The translations under genes and the position numbers were made by a program. The notes under the pieces are model-generated. The model saw only the letters and a list, made by a program, of their open reading frames with translations. It searched no databases and had not been told where the DNA came from. Below are positions 1-9,425 of a stretch of 13,935 nucleotides of DNA, in pieces. Each line of letters starts with the position of its first letter. Position 1 is the first letter of the stretch. The DNA is from Patescibacteria group bacterium UBA5194 (GTDB taxonomy: Bacteria; Patescibacteriota; Gracilibacteria; BD1-5; UBA6164): contig DHWA01000028.1 of the NCBI GenBank assembly GCA_002412935.1, forward strand, positions 1 to 13,935, read 5' to 3'.

Positions 1-72
1 TTAGTCTTCTTGATTGAAAGTAGTTATTATACTTTACAGCCACAGAGATCTTTCCATTAAGCCAAACAAAAG
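1..72. other. unassigned leader at window edge
   Basis: No gene is visible here. The frame of the following gene has a TAA at 58-60, so that gene cannot extend further left. The stretch looks slightly richer in G and C than the other intergenic regions and lacks the AT-rich leader seen before most other starts in the window. It could be the end of an upstream unit or an assembly edge. Read on the minus strand, part of it (about 8-32) resembles the CTTTCAAT ends of some CRISPR repeats, but only one copy is present, so no array is called. Confidence 0.3.
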
Positions 73-2199
73 ATGCTTAGTAATACTTTAATCTCATTAT
101 CATCTTTAATAGTTGCATGAAATAATAATTGAATAACAAATAAACTTGATTTAATTGAAAAAGATTTACAAAAATTACCAGATGATATAGTTTCATCTAT
201 ATGAAATTTTAGTTATTTTTCAGAAGATTCTCAGAAAGAACAATTAAAAAGTGAAACAAAAAAATATGCAGATAGATTAATGCAATGAGATAAATTTGCT
301 GCATATGAATTTATGTCAAAAGTAATGAAAAATGATTTATATAATCTTTGAGCTGTAGTTAATAACTTTGATATTGATTGATTAAAATGAAAACAATTGA
401 AAGATATTTTATCAAATGAATCTGATGAAAGTAAGATTAATTCAGGAATTATATGAAAACAATTTACTATTTTTTGAGCAAAAATAAATATTCCTCAATC
501 TGATTATGCAAAACTTATTATTAAAGCTAGAAAAGAGTCATTAGACTCATATAATAAGATTGATGATAGTTATGTTTTACAAAAATTAATAAATGAAATA
601 CTAACTCTATCAGAAACTGAAGTCAAAAATGTTCTAAAATGAAAAGAATGAGAAAAATATGTTGATTTGATGTATAATAATAAATGAATAATATCAGAAT
701 TTTCAAAACATTGGACTAATTATGCTATTAAATGAGTTATGTTATGAGCAGCAATGTATTGAACTTGATGATTAGCATGAAATATTTCATGATGAATTAT
801 CTGAAAAACTTGATTAACTTGAATTTCTTCTTCTGTAGTTGAATTATGAGTTAATACCGCATTAATTACTCCAGTTACAACAATAGGTTCTTGAATCATA
901 AATTGACAAAGTTTTTCTGATTCGGCTTCAAATTTAAAAAATTGAAAATTATGGTTAGAAAGTGCTGCAATGATATGAGTATTTACTTGAGTCAGTAAAA
1001 TATTATGAGCAGTTTGAAAGACTGGAACGATGGAAAAATTATGATGATCAATAAAAGAAATTTCTTGATGAAAATTTTTATTATCGTGAGTAAATTTTTG
1101 AGTAGAAGTTTGATCTATGGTTTGAGTGAATAATATTGTATTTGATTGAGAGTTTACTGCTGAGGAAATTGTTAATTCAATAATGTATGTTGCTTTTATG
1201 AAATGAGCAGATGTAAAAATCTCAAAAACACCAAAATGAGAAATTAAATTAATTGAGTATAAACCAATGCAACAAATAGAATACAAGCCAATGAAGCAAA
1301 TAGAATACAAGCCAATGCAACAAATAGAATACAAGCCAATGAAGCAAATAGAATACAAGCCAATGCAACAAATAGAATATAAACCAGAAAACCCACCACC
1401 AGTATCAGAAGTAAACCCATGAAAATGACCAGAAAACCCACCACCAGTACCAGAAATAAAATCATGAGTATTAGAAATCTTTAGAAATAAAAATAAAATA
1501 GATTTTGAGTGAAAAAATTGAACTTCAGGAGAATTAAATATCTTACCAAAGGATGCATTAATCTCTGAGATAAATATTGCAAATAATAGAATAAATAATC
1601 TTGCTTTATGAGAAAAAGCTATTTTATGAACAAAAACAGAGTGAAATTATCTTGAGATTATAAATATCGGAGACTGATTTGTAGTTAGAGAATTTCAAAA
1701 TAATATTAAAGTATCAATTAGTAATTACAGTTGAAACTTTGAAATTAAAATGCCAAATGATTGAAATTTTATAGTTCCAGAATTAATAATTAATTGAAAA
1801 CATTACTGAAATATTAAACAAGTTGAGATTGTTGAAGCGAAAAAGAATATTGATTTTGAGAGAAAAAAATGAGTTGAATGAAATTTAAAACTTCTTCATC
1901 CTACTACATTGGAAAAAATGATTAAAAATGCAAATGAATCAATTGTTTCATTAGAACAATGAGAAAAAATATATTTATGAACAAAAATTGAATGAAATCA
2001 TCTTGAGATAACTAAAACTACAGATTGATATAATTTACAAGTATATGAAAATTGAAATATATCATGACAACAAATATCGACTTCAGATGCTCCATCTATA
2101 AAAATTTCAACTAAAGAATGATTCATTGTACCAGAATTAAATTATTGAAATTGACTACATTATTGAAACATTAAAGAAGTATTATTTAGTATAAAATAA
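73..2199 (+). CDS. 708-aa repeat-containing hypothetical protein with Gly-rich hydrophobic core
   Basis: Unrecognised protein, open only when TGA is read as Gly. The start is the first ATG after an in-frame TAA at 58-60, but no leader motif supports it. Residues 1-215 are mostly charged and helical. Residues about 216-390 are rich in Gly, Ala and Val, with several weakly hydrophobic segments that could insert in a membrane. Five 8-residue repeats of the type EYKPM(Q/K)QI follow at about 395-434, then two 15-residue repeats beginning PENPPPV at 438-467. The C-terminus carries two related domains (about 480-587 and 597-708) sharing LGTKxEGNxLEI and FIVPEL...HYGNIKxV, probably beta-rich. This order (helical body, hydrophobic core, proline-rich spacer, duplicated domain) fits a surface-displayed or membrane-inserting protein, which is inference. 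A terminator follows directly, so it ends its own transcription unit. Confidence 0.88.
1255..1374 (+). repeat. five 24-bp tandem repeats encoding EYKPM(Q/K)QI
   Basis: Five 24-bp units lie in frame within the first gene, each encoding Glu-Tyr-Lys-Pro-Met-(Gln/Lys)-Gln-Ile. The variable position alternates Gln, Lys, Gln, Lys, Gln, so the array also has a 48-bp higher-order period. A partial sixth unit (Glu-Tyr-Lys-Pro) continues at 1375-1386 and runs into the next repeat. Near-identity of the inner units at the DNA level suggests recent expansion. Confidence 0.95.
1384..1473 (+). repeat. two 45-bp proline-rich repeats (PENPPPV)
   Basis: Two 45-bp units encode 15-residue blocks that each begin Pro-Glu-Asn-Pro-Pro-Pro-Val. 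They diverge toward their ends (first SEVNPGKG, second PEIKSGVL). They probably form an extended proline-rich spacer between the hydrophobic core and the duplicated C-terminal domains of the first gene. Confidence 0.85.
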
Positions 2200-2217
2200 A
2201 AATAAATTTTATTTTAA

Positions 2218-2247
2218 AAAGCACTATAAATTAGTGCTTTGTTTTTT
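2218..2247 (+). terminator. intrinsic terminator after the first gene
   Basis: GCACTA at 2221-2226 pairs with TAGTGC at 2232-2237 across a 5-base AT loop. Flanking A and T residues extend the stem, and a T-run ends at 2247. It lies 18 bases after the TAA of the first gene. The last two T residues also form the start of the next promoter's -35 box. Confidence 0.85.
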
Positions 2248-2274
2248 GCATTATTTTATAATAAATGATAAGAT
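2246..2274 (+). promoter_or_regulatory. promoter TTGCAT-N17-TAAGAT with extended -10
   Basis: TTGCAT at 2246-2251, a 17-base spacer and TAAGAT at 2269-2274, preceded by TG at 2266-2267 (extended -10). The same -35 box and spacing recur at 5606-5634. In both places TAGTTATAA follows 6-7 bases after the -10 box (here 2280-2288), which probably marks the start of transcription. It would drive the two genes at 2305-5395. Confidence 0.6.
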
Positions 2275-2304
2275 AGATATAGTTATAAAAATTAACTAAG
2301 TTTT

Positions 2305-2586
2305 ATGCAACAAAATATACTAGATTTACATAATAAAATTAGTTTGAGTTTGGCTCATAGTCTAAAAAGTGAAAAAATAACAATTGAAGATACTATAGCT
2401 TATATGGTGTTTTTTGAGGCTCTTTGAGAAGATGAAAAACTTATAAAAAGCTGTATTGTTACAGTTTGAAATACTGACTGAATATTTACTGATTTGGTTA
2501 TAGAAATTAATAAAAATGAAAAAGAATTAGTTGATACAGCTAAAGCAATCGAACTTTTACAAAAAATAAAAACAAATACTTTTTAA
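2305..2586 (+). CDS. 93-aa hypothetical helical protein
   Basis: Unrecognised small protein beginning MQQNILDLHNKI, open only with TGA as Gly (three in-frame TGA codons). It is mostly charged and amphipathic, with no signal peptide or membrane segment. One central beta-like stretch (IVTVGNTDGIFTDLVIEI) is followed by a Lys/Glu-rich helix to the end. It is the first gene after the promoter at 2246-2274 and lies 10 bases upstream of the next start, so the two are surely co-transcribed. Its size and position suggest a partner or chaperone for the large downstream protein, which is inference only. Confidence 0.82.
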
Positions 2587-2596
2587 TTATAAAATT

Positions 2597-5395
2597 ATGA
2601 CAGTTAATAAGCAACAACAAGCTTTTGATTTAGCAAAAGATATGTTAGTATCAAGTAATTCATCGCAATTTGATGATACTAAAAAATATCTTATTTCAGT
2701 TTTAGAATCTACTAATTGAAGCTTATCATTATGACAAAAAGTATGAGAGTTTTTGAAATCTTTATTTTCTACAACAGCATGATTTGATAAAGATAAATTT
2801 AATAAATATCAGAAAATAGAAGAAAAAATTGCATATTTAGTTTCTTTAGGTTTTAGTACTGTTACTTCACCTTTAAATAATAATGATAAAATAATAATAA
2901 ATAGAAACATTTGAAATATTATAGAACATATTAAAAATAATTTATCTCAAGATGAAGAAATTAAAGAATCTGATGCTGTAAAATTAACAGCTTTAAATAA
3001 TTTAAAAGTAAATTTATCAAGAGATGAAGAAAATAAACTTAATGGTATAAGTAAAAAAATAAAAAAATTATTAAAAGATAATGACTTAGAAAATGCTTTT
3101 TGAGAAATGAGTGAGTTACCAGCTCAAAGGATACAAAAATTAAAAACTGTGATTATATTACTTGAACAAAAATGATTAATTAATAGTGATACTCAACAAG
3201 CAGTTAGTGATTTTAAAAATAATTTTGAAGTAAAACTTAAAGAATTAAATGAATTTAATGAAGAATATTATAAGTTAGACAATGCAAGAACTATTTTTTA
3301 TTGAGTAGATGCAAAGTATTGAAAAATAGAAATTATTGATACAAAAAAACAAGCAAAACTTGAAGACGTTATGAAAGAATTATGAGTAGATAACATTGAT
3401 TCATATTTAGATACTTTATATGGACAATTATGAGTTACTGATGTTAGTCAATCTAAACATAAAATTCTTGAAAATGAATTTGCAAAATTAAAGAGAAAAT
3501 CAAATTTCAGAAAGACTCTTAGAGAAAAGAAAATAAAACAACCAGATTTTGAAAAAAATTATCTTAATTATTTTTCTTTCCAATTGATAGAAAAAGCAAG
3601 AGAAAATTTTTATACTAAAAAAGAAGCAGTTTTTGGTGACAATGTTGAAAAATATGATGGAGAAATAAATAATTGGAGAAAAGTTAAAAGAGATAAGATT
3701 ATAAGTTTACAAACTGCTTGAGATACAGTTTCACTTCAAAAGATATTTAATAAAGATTCAAAGGTATTTTTTGAAATTGATTGAGATACAACTTGAAATA
3801 CTTCGATTGATGCAGCTCTTAGAAATATAATAGATACTCAATATTGATCTCTATGAATTAAAGAAAGAGACAGTATATTTGATCATATTAAAAATAGAAA
3901 TAATTCAAATAGTCTTTTGTACTATGGAAAAAAACAAGAAACTGATGATGAAAAACTAAAAAGACAAGAGAGAACTCTTAGTTGTCTTTCTTTTGCATGA
4001 AAAACTGGTAGTTTTATAAATAAAAAGATGATTTTTCCATCTTTAAAGGGTATTGTTCAAGCTTCTGAGTGGACAGTAAAAACAGTTATCTGAAAATGAG
4101 TTTTTGGAGTAATTACAAAAACAAGTGTCTGAGTTGAAAATATTTTGAAAAAAACAAATGCTAAAATAACAAAAAAACCAAAAACATGGTGGGGAAAATT
4201 ATTAAAGTCACCTATATTACTAGCTTTACCAGTTACAAAACTGTTGGAGTTATGATGAACTGCTTCAAATTGGACTTGATGAAAAGCAGTAGATTTAGCT
4301 AAACAAGCTAATGATTGAATTAATAATAAAGTAAAAACATGGTCAAACAATGAAGTAGATAGTTGGCTTCAATGGATTGTAGCTTGATGAATTTCAAAAG
4401 GAGTATTATGATGGGGGGCTTGAGGTTTATATGATAAACAAATACTTAATAAATTTGATGAGAAAATGTCCAGAGAAGATAAAAAAAAAGCTATTTCTGA
4501 TTTTTATAAACATCTTTCAACTTGAAAATCTACAGCTGAAGTTTCAAAAATCTTGGGATGACTTGATGTAGCACAGAAAATAAGTGATTCTACACCATAT
4601 ATATTTGATCAAGTTGAAGAATGATTATCTGTAGTTGATGAATTAAAGGAAGAAAAAGATGAATTATCTAAGAAGACTTTAAAAGATATGTTAGAGCAGA
4701 TAACAAAAATTAAGAAAAAAATAATATTAGAAAAAACTTCATCAAATAAAGATATAGAAAAGATTATGACACAACTTGAAATGTATTTCTGAAATATTGA
4801 AGAAAGCATAAATTGAGAATGAAAATTCAAAGATAAATTAGATACTATTAAGTGAACAATTAATAAGATAGTAAGTTATTTATGAGATTGATGAATTGCT
4901 TGAGTTTTACCTAATCCTACAGCAACAACTCCTATTTTATGAAATATTGCAAGTTGAAATTGATCAATAGCAGAAATAAAAAAGAAAAAATATAATGCTG
5001 AATTAAAAAAAGATAGTTATAGTAAAAAAATTGAAAAGATTGATAATGATATTACTTGAATAGCTCCTGCTCCTGCTTGATCAAGTAATATTGAATTAAT
5101 TAACTCTTTAGAAAAATCAAAAGATAAATATAGTGATAACATTAGTAAATTAGAAGAGGAAATTAATGAAACTGAAACAGCTATATCTAAATTAAGTTCA
5201 TTAGTTGTAGTATGAAATAATTTTTCTGATATATTAAAACTAATTTCTGATGATAGTGTTAGTGGCTCAGATTCAATAATTAAAAAATTAAATGATGAAT
5301 ATGCAAAAGATAATAATACATGATATAGTAAAGCTAATTATGAGACACAACATAAAGATTTAATTAAAAAATTATCAGAAATTGATATAAGTTAA
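2597..5395 (+). CDS. 932-aa coiled-coil protein with hydrophobic Gly/Trp-rich segments
   Basis: Unrecognised large protein. Under the standard code it would be shredded by roughly 47 in-frame TGA codons (hand count); GGN codons number about 15. Residues 1-480 are charged, Lys/Glu-rich and largely helical, without a signal peptide. A Trp-rich part (about 527-605) contains two hydrophobic stretches, around 538-554 (SPILLALPVTKLLEL) and 592-612 (VAGGISKGVLGWGAGGLY), which could associate with a membrane. Residues about 630-760 are strongly coiled coil. A Gly/Pro segment at 763-790 precedes a C-terminal coiled coil (about 795-932). It could be a scaffold, a tape-measure-like protein or an effector. 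No catalytic motif is visible. It ends shortly before a strong terminator. Confidence 0.88.
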
Positions 5396-5414
5396 TATTT
5401 TAATTCTAGAAAAC

Positions 5415-5446
5415 CAAAAAGTACACTTTCAAAAGTGTACTTTTTT
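5415..5446. terminator. terminator, possibly bidirectional
   Basis: Thirteen-base arms at 5416-5428 and 5433-5445 (core AGTACACTT / AAGTGTACT) close a 4-base loop. The A-run before and T-run after make it a plausible terminator on both strands. On the + strand it ends the unit holding the 93-aa and 932-aa genes. On the minus strand it would serve the short open stretch at 5445-5537. Confidence 0.85.
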
Positions 5447-5537
5447 AAATTTTTATCTCACAATTCTTACTCAAAAACTTATCAAACATAGTTTTTACAT
5501 TAATTCAAACTGAATAAATAATTTTCAGAAAAATTAT
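5445..5537 (-). pseudogene. possible minus-strand gene remnant
   Basis: Between two terminators, the minus strand is open for about 30 codons with TGA as Gly. It ends at a TAA lying inside the terminator stem. It has an internal ATG at 5487-5489, and the last 14 codons read MFDKFLSKNCEIKI. This could be the decayed 3' end of a gene convergent with the upstream unit, or chance in AT-rich DNA. The rest of 5396-5605 shows no gene. A + strand small RNA ending at the terminator at 5579-5607 is an alternative. Confidence 0.2.
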
Positions 5538-5578
5538 TTAAAATTGCTTTATAATTCTAAAAATTTGTTCTAAAATCT

Positions 5579-5607
5579 TAAAACTACAAGAAACCTTGTA
5601 GTTTTTT
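5579..5607. terminator. second intrinsic terminator before the third unit
   Basis: CTACAAG at 5584-5590 and CTTGTAG at 5595-5601 pair across the loop AAAC, followed by six T residues at 5602-5607. It lies about 130 bases beyond the previous terminator with no clear + strand gene between them. The T-run overlaps the next -35 box by two bases. Confidence 0.8.
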
Positions 5608-5634
5608 GCATAATCCAAAAAAATGTGTTAAAAT
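5606..5634 (+). promoter_or_regulatory. promoter TTGCAT-N17-TAAAAT with extended -10
   Basis: TTGCAT at 5606-5611, a 17-base spacer and TAAAAT at 5629-5634 with TG at 5626-5627. TAGTTATAA at 5641-5649 follows as in the promoter at 2246-2274, giving a leader of roughly 40 bases before the ATG at 5683. It would drive the four genes at 5683-9416. Confidence 0.6.
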
Positions 5635-5682
5635 TATTTTTAGTTATAATTATGTTTTAAATAAATTTTAAATTATTTTATT

Positions 5683-7299
5683 ATGGGAGCAGAAAATCCA
5701 TCACCATACGAAGTTGAAAAAACTGACTCTAGTCAAACTATTAGTCAAAAACTAAATGCAATAAAGGAGGATTTAGAGAGATGATTGATTATAGATAATA
5801 CTAGAAAAACATTGGATGTTATTGAAAAACTTGATAATCAATGAGATAAGACTTTATTGACCAATTTTTTATTATGAGTTTTAGAAAATAAATGATTCTC
5901 TGTTGTAATTCAAAATAGTACTTTACAAGTAGAAACAAAAAAAACTACTCCTGCAGATATACAGTTTCAAAATAATTTACAAACTAAATTAAATCAATAC
6001 CCAAATTTGATTGATACATTTAAAAAATCCATAGTACAAAGAACTCCTTGAATACATGATTATATAGTTTCAAATACTGATCAAACTTGAAAAATAGATC
6101 CAAATGTTAATCCAGAATTTTATTATGATAGTTTGGTAAAAAAGTATAATATAACATTTCCTAATTCTTGAAGTAAAATTGATACTATAAAAAATGATAC
6201 TAAAATTGATTCTCAAGAAGATAAAGCTTTTATGGTTTCTTACCTACAAAAATGATATGATAACTTTGCATTTGATAAGACTTTATGAGAGATACAAACA
6301 CAAAATGTTGAAGCAGAACAAAAAATTGCATCAATGCCAAATGATAGAAGAGAGACTTTGGATCAACAATCAAGAGTAATTGATTGAAGGTCATTAAATC
6401 AAAGATCAGCTGATTTTTTGAGAAACCCTTTTCATGAGATGAATTTAGTTATGTGAAATGCAGGTTGAATTTGATGATTAGCAATACTTTGAGCAATTAT
6501 ATATTTTACATTTAAAAAACCTAAAGAAGTTTTTTGAGCTATAGCTTGATGGGGATTACTTAAATGATTATGAGTTATGGATGAATTATGAAATGGATTT
6601 GAAAATACAAGTTCTAGTGATATTAAAAAACGGACACAAAGTATAATATGATGATCATTATCTGCATATAATTTTACCGTAGAAAAAACAGAAGAACTTG
6701 GTAAAAAATTGTATTTTTGGTATGATTATAGTAATATAGAATTTGGTAATAAAGATATAAGAAAATCAGATTTTATGGATATCTATAATAAGTGTGACAA
6801 ATCTACACCACCAAATTTAACAACTTTAAAAGATACTTTAAGACATAAAAAAAATGGAAGTGTTAGTGATCAACAAGTAACAAAATTAAATAATCAAATG
6901 ATAACTTTATATAATGAATGAGTTGCTAAATTTTGAGATGATAGTAAATTTAAAACTGCAATTACTTGAAAATCTCTTGAAGAAACTTTGGCTATAATAG
7001 TAAAGTGACCAGATACTCCTACTAGTACTACAACACCTGCAAGTACATCTAGTTCTACAACAAGCACTACAGTACCTTGATCTTCAGTTAGTCCATCTAT
7101 TTCTCCTATATGATGATCTGGAGGTATTCCTTCTATAATACCTCCTGTAGCCACTTCGTGAGCTGGTGGATGAACAACAATGATATCACCAACTCGATTA
7201 ATTCCACCTGTGTGATGAACAAGTCCATCTTCTGCTAGTAATATTTCACCTGTGGGATGAAAAAATACTAGGCAATTACCAATAGTCGGGGGACATTAA
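5683..7299 (+). CDS. 538-aa membrane-anchored protein with Ser/Thr/Pro/Gly tail
   Basis: Unrecognised; open only with TGA as Gly. Residues 1-250 are charged and mixed, without a signal peptide. A hydrophobic Gly-rich segment at about 256-277 (GGLAILGAIIYFTF) is followed by Lys-Lys and a second, weaker one at about 282-300 (GAIAGWGLLKGLGV). This could be a helical hairpin or a single anchor. A folded-looking domain spans about 315-440. From about 443 to the end the protein is low complexity, rich in Ser, Thr, Pro and Gly, finishing LPIVGGH, like the stalk regions of surface-exposed proteins. It holds the only in-frame CGG (6631) and CGA (7195) codons seen in the window. First gene of a four-gene unit. 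Topology and surface role are inferred. Confidence 0.87.
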
Positions 7300-7352
7300 T
7301 AATAAAAACAGTACTATTTTTTAAAATTATTATATTATTTAACTTTAATTAT

Positions 7353-8471
7353 ATGACACAAAATAATGAAAATAGTTCAGCAAATACTGAACAAAAGGAT
7401 TTCAATAGTAAAAATGTATTATTACAATTAAGATGAGAAGTGCAAAAAAATAATCTAGATAAACTTAAAAGTTTTGAATTAAATGAAAATGAATACAAAA
7501 CTGAATATGATAAAATGAAATGAATTTTAGAAAATAGCGAAAAAACAATAAAAACTTTTGCTAAAAAATTACAAGATCATTCATCAGAATTAACTCTAGT
7601 ACAATTTGATTCGGCAGTTTCTCTTATTAATAATTTTAACAGTTTGTTAGATGAATTTTATACTAATATACTATTGCCACAAGCATATAATGAAGAAAAA
7701 ATAAAAAAAGAAAAAGAAAAAGCAGAACAAGAAAAAAATAAAAAAATAGATGAGGAAAATAAAACAAAAGAAGAAAAACAAGAAAAAAATAAAAAAATAG
7801 ATGAGGAAAATAAAACAAAAGAAGAAGAACAAGAGAAAAATAAACCTATTGATCTTTGAAATTTATCTCCTAGAAGTAGTTTTAAAGATATTCCTTTAAC
7901 AACTGAAGAATTAATGCAATTGAAGCCTGAACAATTGATTGCAAAAACTAAAGGTTGAGTGGAATATTATAAGGTAAAATATAATTGAAATACTACATTA
8001 CTTAGGTTTAACTCAAAAGATAATTCAGATGAAATAGCTTTATATGAAAATGTAAATTTAGATTCTAATGCTTCAAAAGATGATTTTAAAAGATTTATCA
8101 TAATGGTTGAGAGACAATGAAAATTTCAAGAAGTTGAAATGGAAGATTCAAAGGGAATAAGTAATGTATGAATGGTAGCAAGCTGATTGGCTACAAGTGC
8201 TTGATTAACTGCTTGAACAATGGCATGATTATGAGCAACAACATGATTAGTATGATGAGCAACAACTTGATTAGCTTGAGCATGAGCTGCATTAATTACC
8301 CCTCCTGGTTGGATAGCATGATTATGAGCTTTATTAGGTGTAGTAATATGATGAGTAGTAGCTTCTGCAACTGATTTAGATTATACTACTGCTGACTATA
8401 AACAGGATTTTGGTAATGAAATAAATGCTTTGATTAATGTTTCACAACCACCACAACAAGCTCCACAATAA
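7353..8471 (+). CDS. 372-aa glycine-zipper protein, paralogue of the gene at 8643
   Basis: Unrecognised family with a clear paralogue two genes downstream. An N-terminal helical region (about 20-110) is followed by a Lys/Glu coil made of two 17-residue repeats and part of a third. A conserved domain at about 168-271 contains SDEIALY and ERQGKFQEVE. A segment of about 70 residues (273-345) is dense in Gly and Ala (for example GLATSAGLTAGTMAGLGATT), resembling the glycine zippers of membrane-inserting or pore-forming proteins. A short tail begins DLDYTTAD. Nearly all glycines of the zipper are TGA. No signal peptide is seen, so delivery or insertion would need another route. It lies 53 bases after the previous gene with no terminator between them. 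Confidence 0.88.
7728..7844 (+). repeat. 51-bp tandem repeats encoding a charged coil
   Basis: Two 51-bp units (7728-7778 and 7779-7829) and the start of a third encode Gln-Glu-Lys-Asn-Lys-Lys-Ile-Asp-Glu-Glu-Asn-Lys-Thr-Lys-Glu-Glu-Lys. The copies are nearly identical in DNA, implying recent duplication. The paralogue at 8643-9416 lacks this block. Confidence 0.9.
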
Positions 8472-8501
8472 AATATTTACTATACTTAATTATTAAAAAA
8501 T

Positions 8502-8621
8502 ATGGAACAAAATATAGAAAGTAAAAAATTACTTGATTTTAAAAAAAGTCTTCTTGATTTTGAGATTGAATTTGAAAAAGTAACTTCAATGTTGGAAAGA
8601 AAAAAAATAAAATTTAAATAA
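8502..8621 (+). CDS. 39-aa charged helical peptide
   Basis: A small frame with no in-frame TGA, so it is open under either code. It begins MEQNIESKKLL and consists almost wholly of Lys, Glu, Leu and Phe, predicted as one amphipathic helix. It lies 30 bases after the preceding gene and 21 before the next, in the same direction and between two paralogues, which supports a real gene. Its start resembles that of the 93-aa protein (MQQNILDL). No function can be assigned. Confidence 0.6.
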   Translation: MEQNIESKKLLDFKKSLLDFEIEFEKVTSMLERKKIKFK

Positions 8622-8642
8622 TTTATTTATTAATTTATATAT

Positions 8643-9416
8643 ATGACTTTTGATAAAAATAAAGAAGTAATAACTCCACTTACTAGAGAATTATCTGATA
8701 CAAATACAAAAGATATCAAAGATTTTTTACATTGAAAAGAGTTGGATTATACTACTTATGAAAGTGAATATAAAAAAATAGAATGAAAAATAATCTGATT
8801 AGAAAAAAAATTACAGAGTATTGAAACTATATATAATACTAATCATAATTTAGAATCTTTTACTCCCCAAGAATTGTCATTGTTAGCATCATTTATAAGT
8901 AATTTTAATTTGCTTTTAAATAATTTTTATAATAATTTACCTAATCCAATTCAATTTAAAACAAAAATAGAACATAATACTCCAATACAATTGTGAGATA
9001 TAGAAGATAATTCTAGTACTTCTTTAGATATTTCTTTATCTTCTGATGAACTATCTCAATTATCTCCTGATAGATTACTGTGAGAAAGTAAAAATTGAAT
9101 TAAATATTTTTTAATTAATTTCAAATGAAAAGATACAATTATGAAATATAATGCAAAGAAGGATTCAGATGAAGTTTGATTGTATATTTGAGTAGAAATT
9201 ACTTGAAATGAAACTCATCAAGAATTGATTAGGATAATTGAAAATGCTGAGAGACAATGATTTAAAGATATAGAGATACAATGAGGTAGTAGATTGTTCA
9301 CATGACTAGTTGATAATGATTATACAAGTGAAGATTTAAGAAAAGATTACCCAGAAGTTGATCAAAATATATTAATGGATCCAAAAAAGATAAAGTTGAA
9401 TTATTTAAATAAATAA
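8643..9416 (+). CDS. 257-aa paralogue of the 7353-8471 protein lacking the glycine zipper
   Basis: It aligns by eye with the 372-aa protein along its length. Both have an N-terminal helical region (here about 24-105), the conserved domain (here about 117-220, with SDEVGLY and ERQGFKDIEI) and a tail beginning DNDYTSEDL that matches DLDYTTADY. It has neither the Lys/Glu repeat coil nor the 70-residue Gly/Ala segment, so it should be soluble. A soluble/membrane paralogue pair in one operon suggests a form that binds or neutralises its membrane-inserting relative, or two subunits of one complex; this is inference. The unit ends just after it at a long hairpin. Confidence 0.88.
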
Positions 9417-9425
9417 AAAGTAATT

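Noticed and set aside
1..60. Possible single CRISPR repeat at the left edge
   Set aside because: Only one copy and no adjacent cas gene or second repeat in the window.
1255..1374. Tandem repeats considered as a CRISPR array
   Set aside because: Units abut with no spacers, keep the reading frame and encode a regular peptide.
720..1465. Long minus-strand open frames (212 and 73 codons) opposite the first gene
   Set aside because: They are antisense shadows: TGA and repeat codons on the + strand give no stops in reverse, and the + frame is clearly coding with domain duplication and repeats.
4057..4830. Minus-strand frames opposite the 932-aa gene
   Set aside because: Phe/Ser/Ile-rich shadows of a Lys/Glu-rich + strand gene; no start context or neighbours.
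5764..5783. Perfect AAGGAGG followed by ATG at 5781
   Set aside because: It lies inside the 538-aa gene; the ATG is out of frame and closes after five codons, and no real start in the window uses such a site.
6194..6379. A 61-codon + strand frame inside the 538-aa gene
   Set aside because: Out of frame with a gene that is continuous once TGA is read as Gly.
6894..7154. A minus-strand 86-codon frame opposite the end of the 538-aa gene
   Set aside because: Shadow of the Ser/Thr/Pro/Gly tail.
8168..8374. A Met/Ser/Asn-rich + strand frame
   Set aside because: It is the +1 shadow of the glycine zipper: reading TGA out of frame gives ATG and AGC-type codons.
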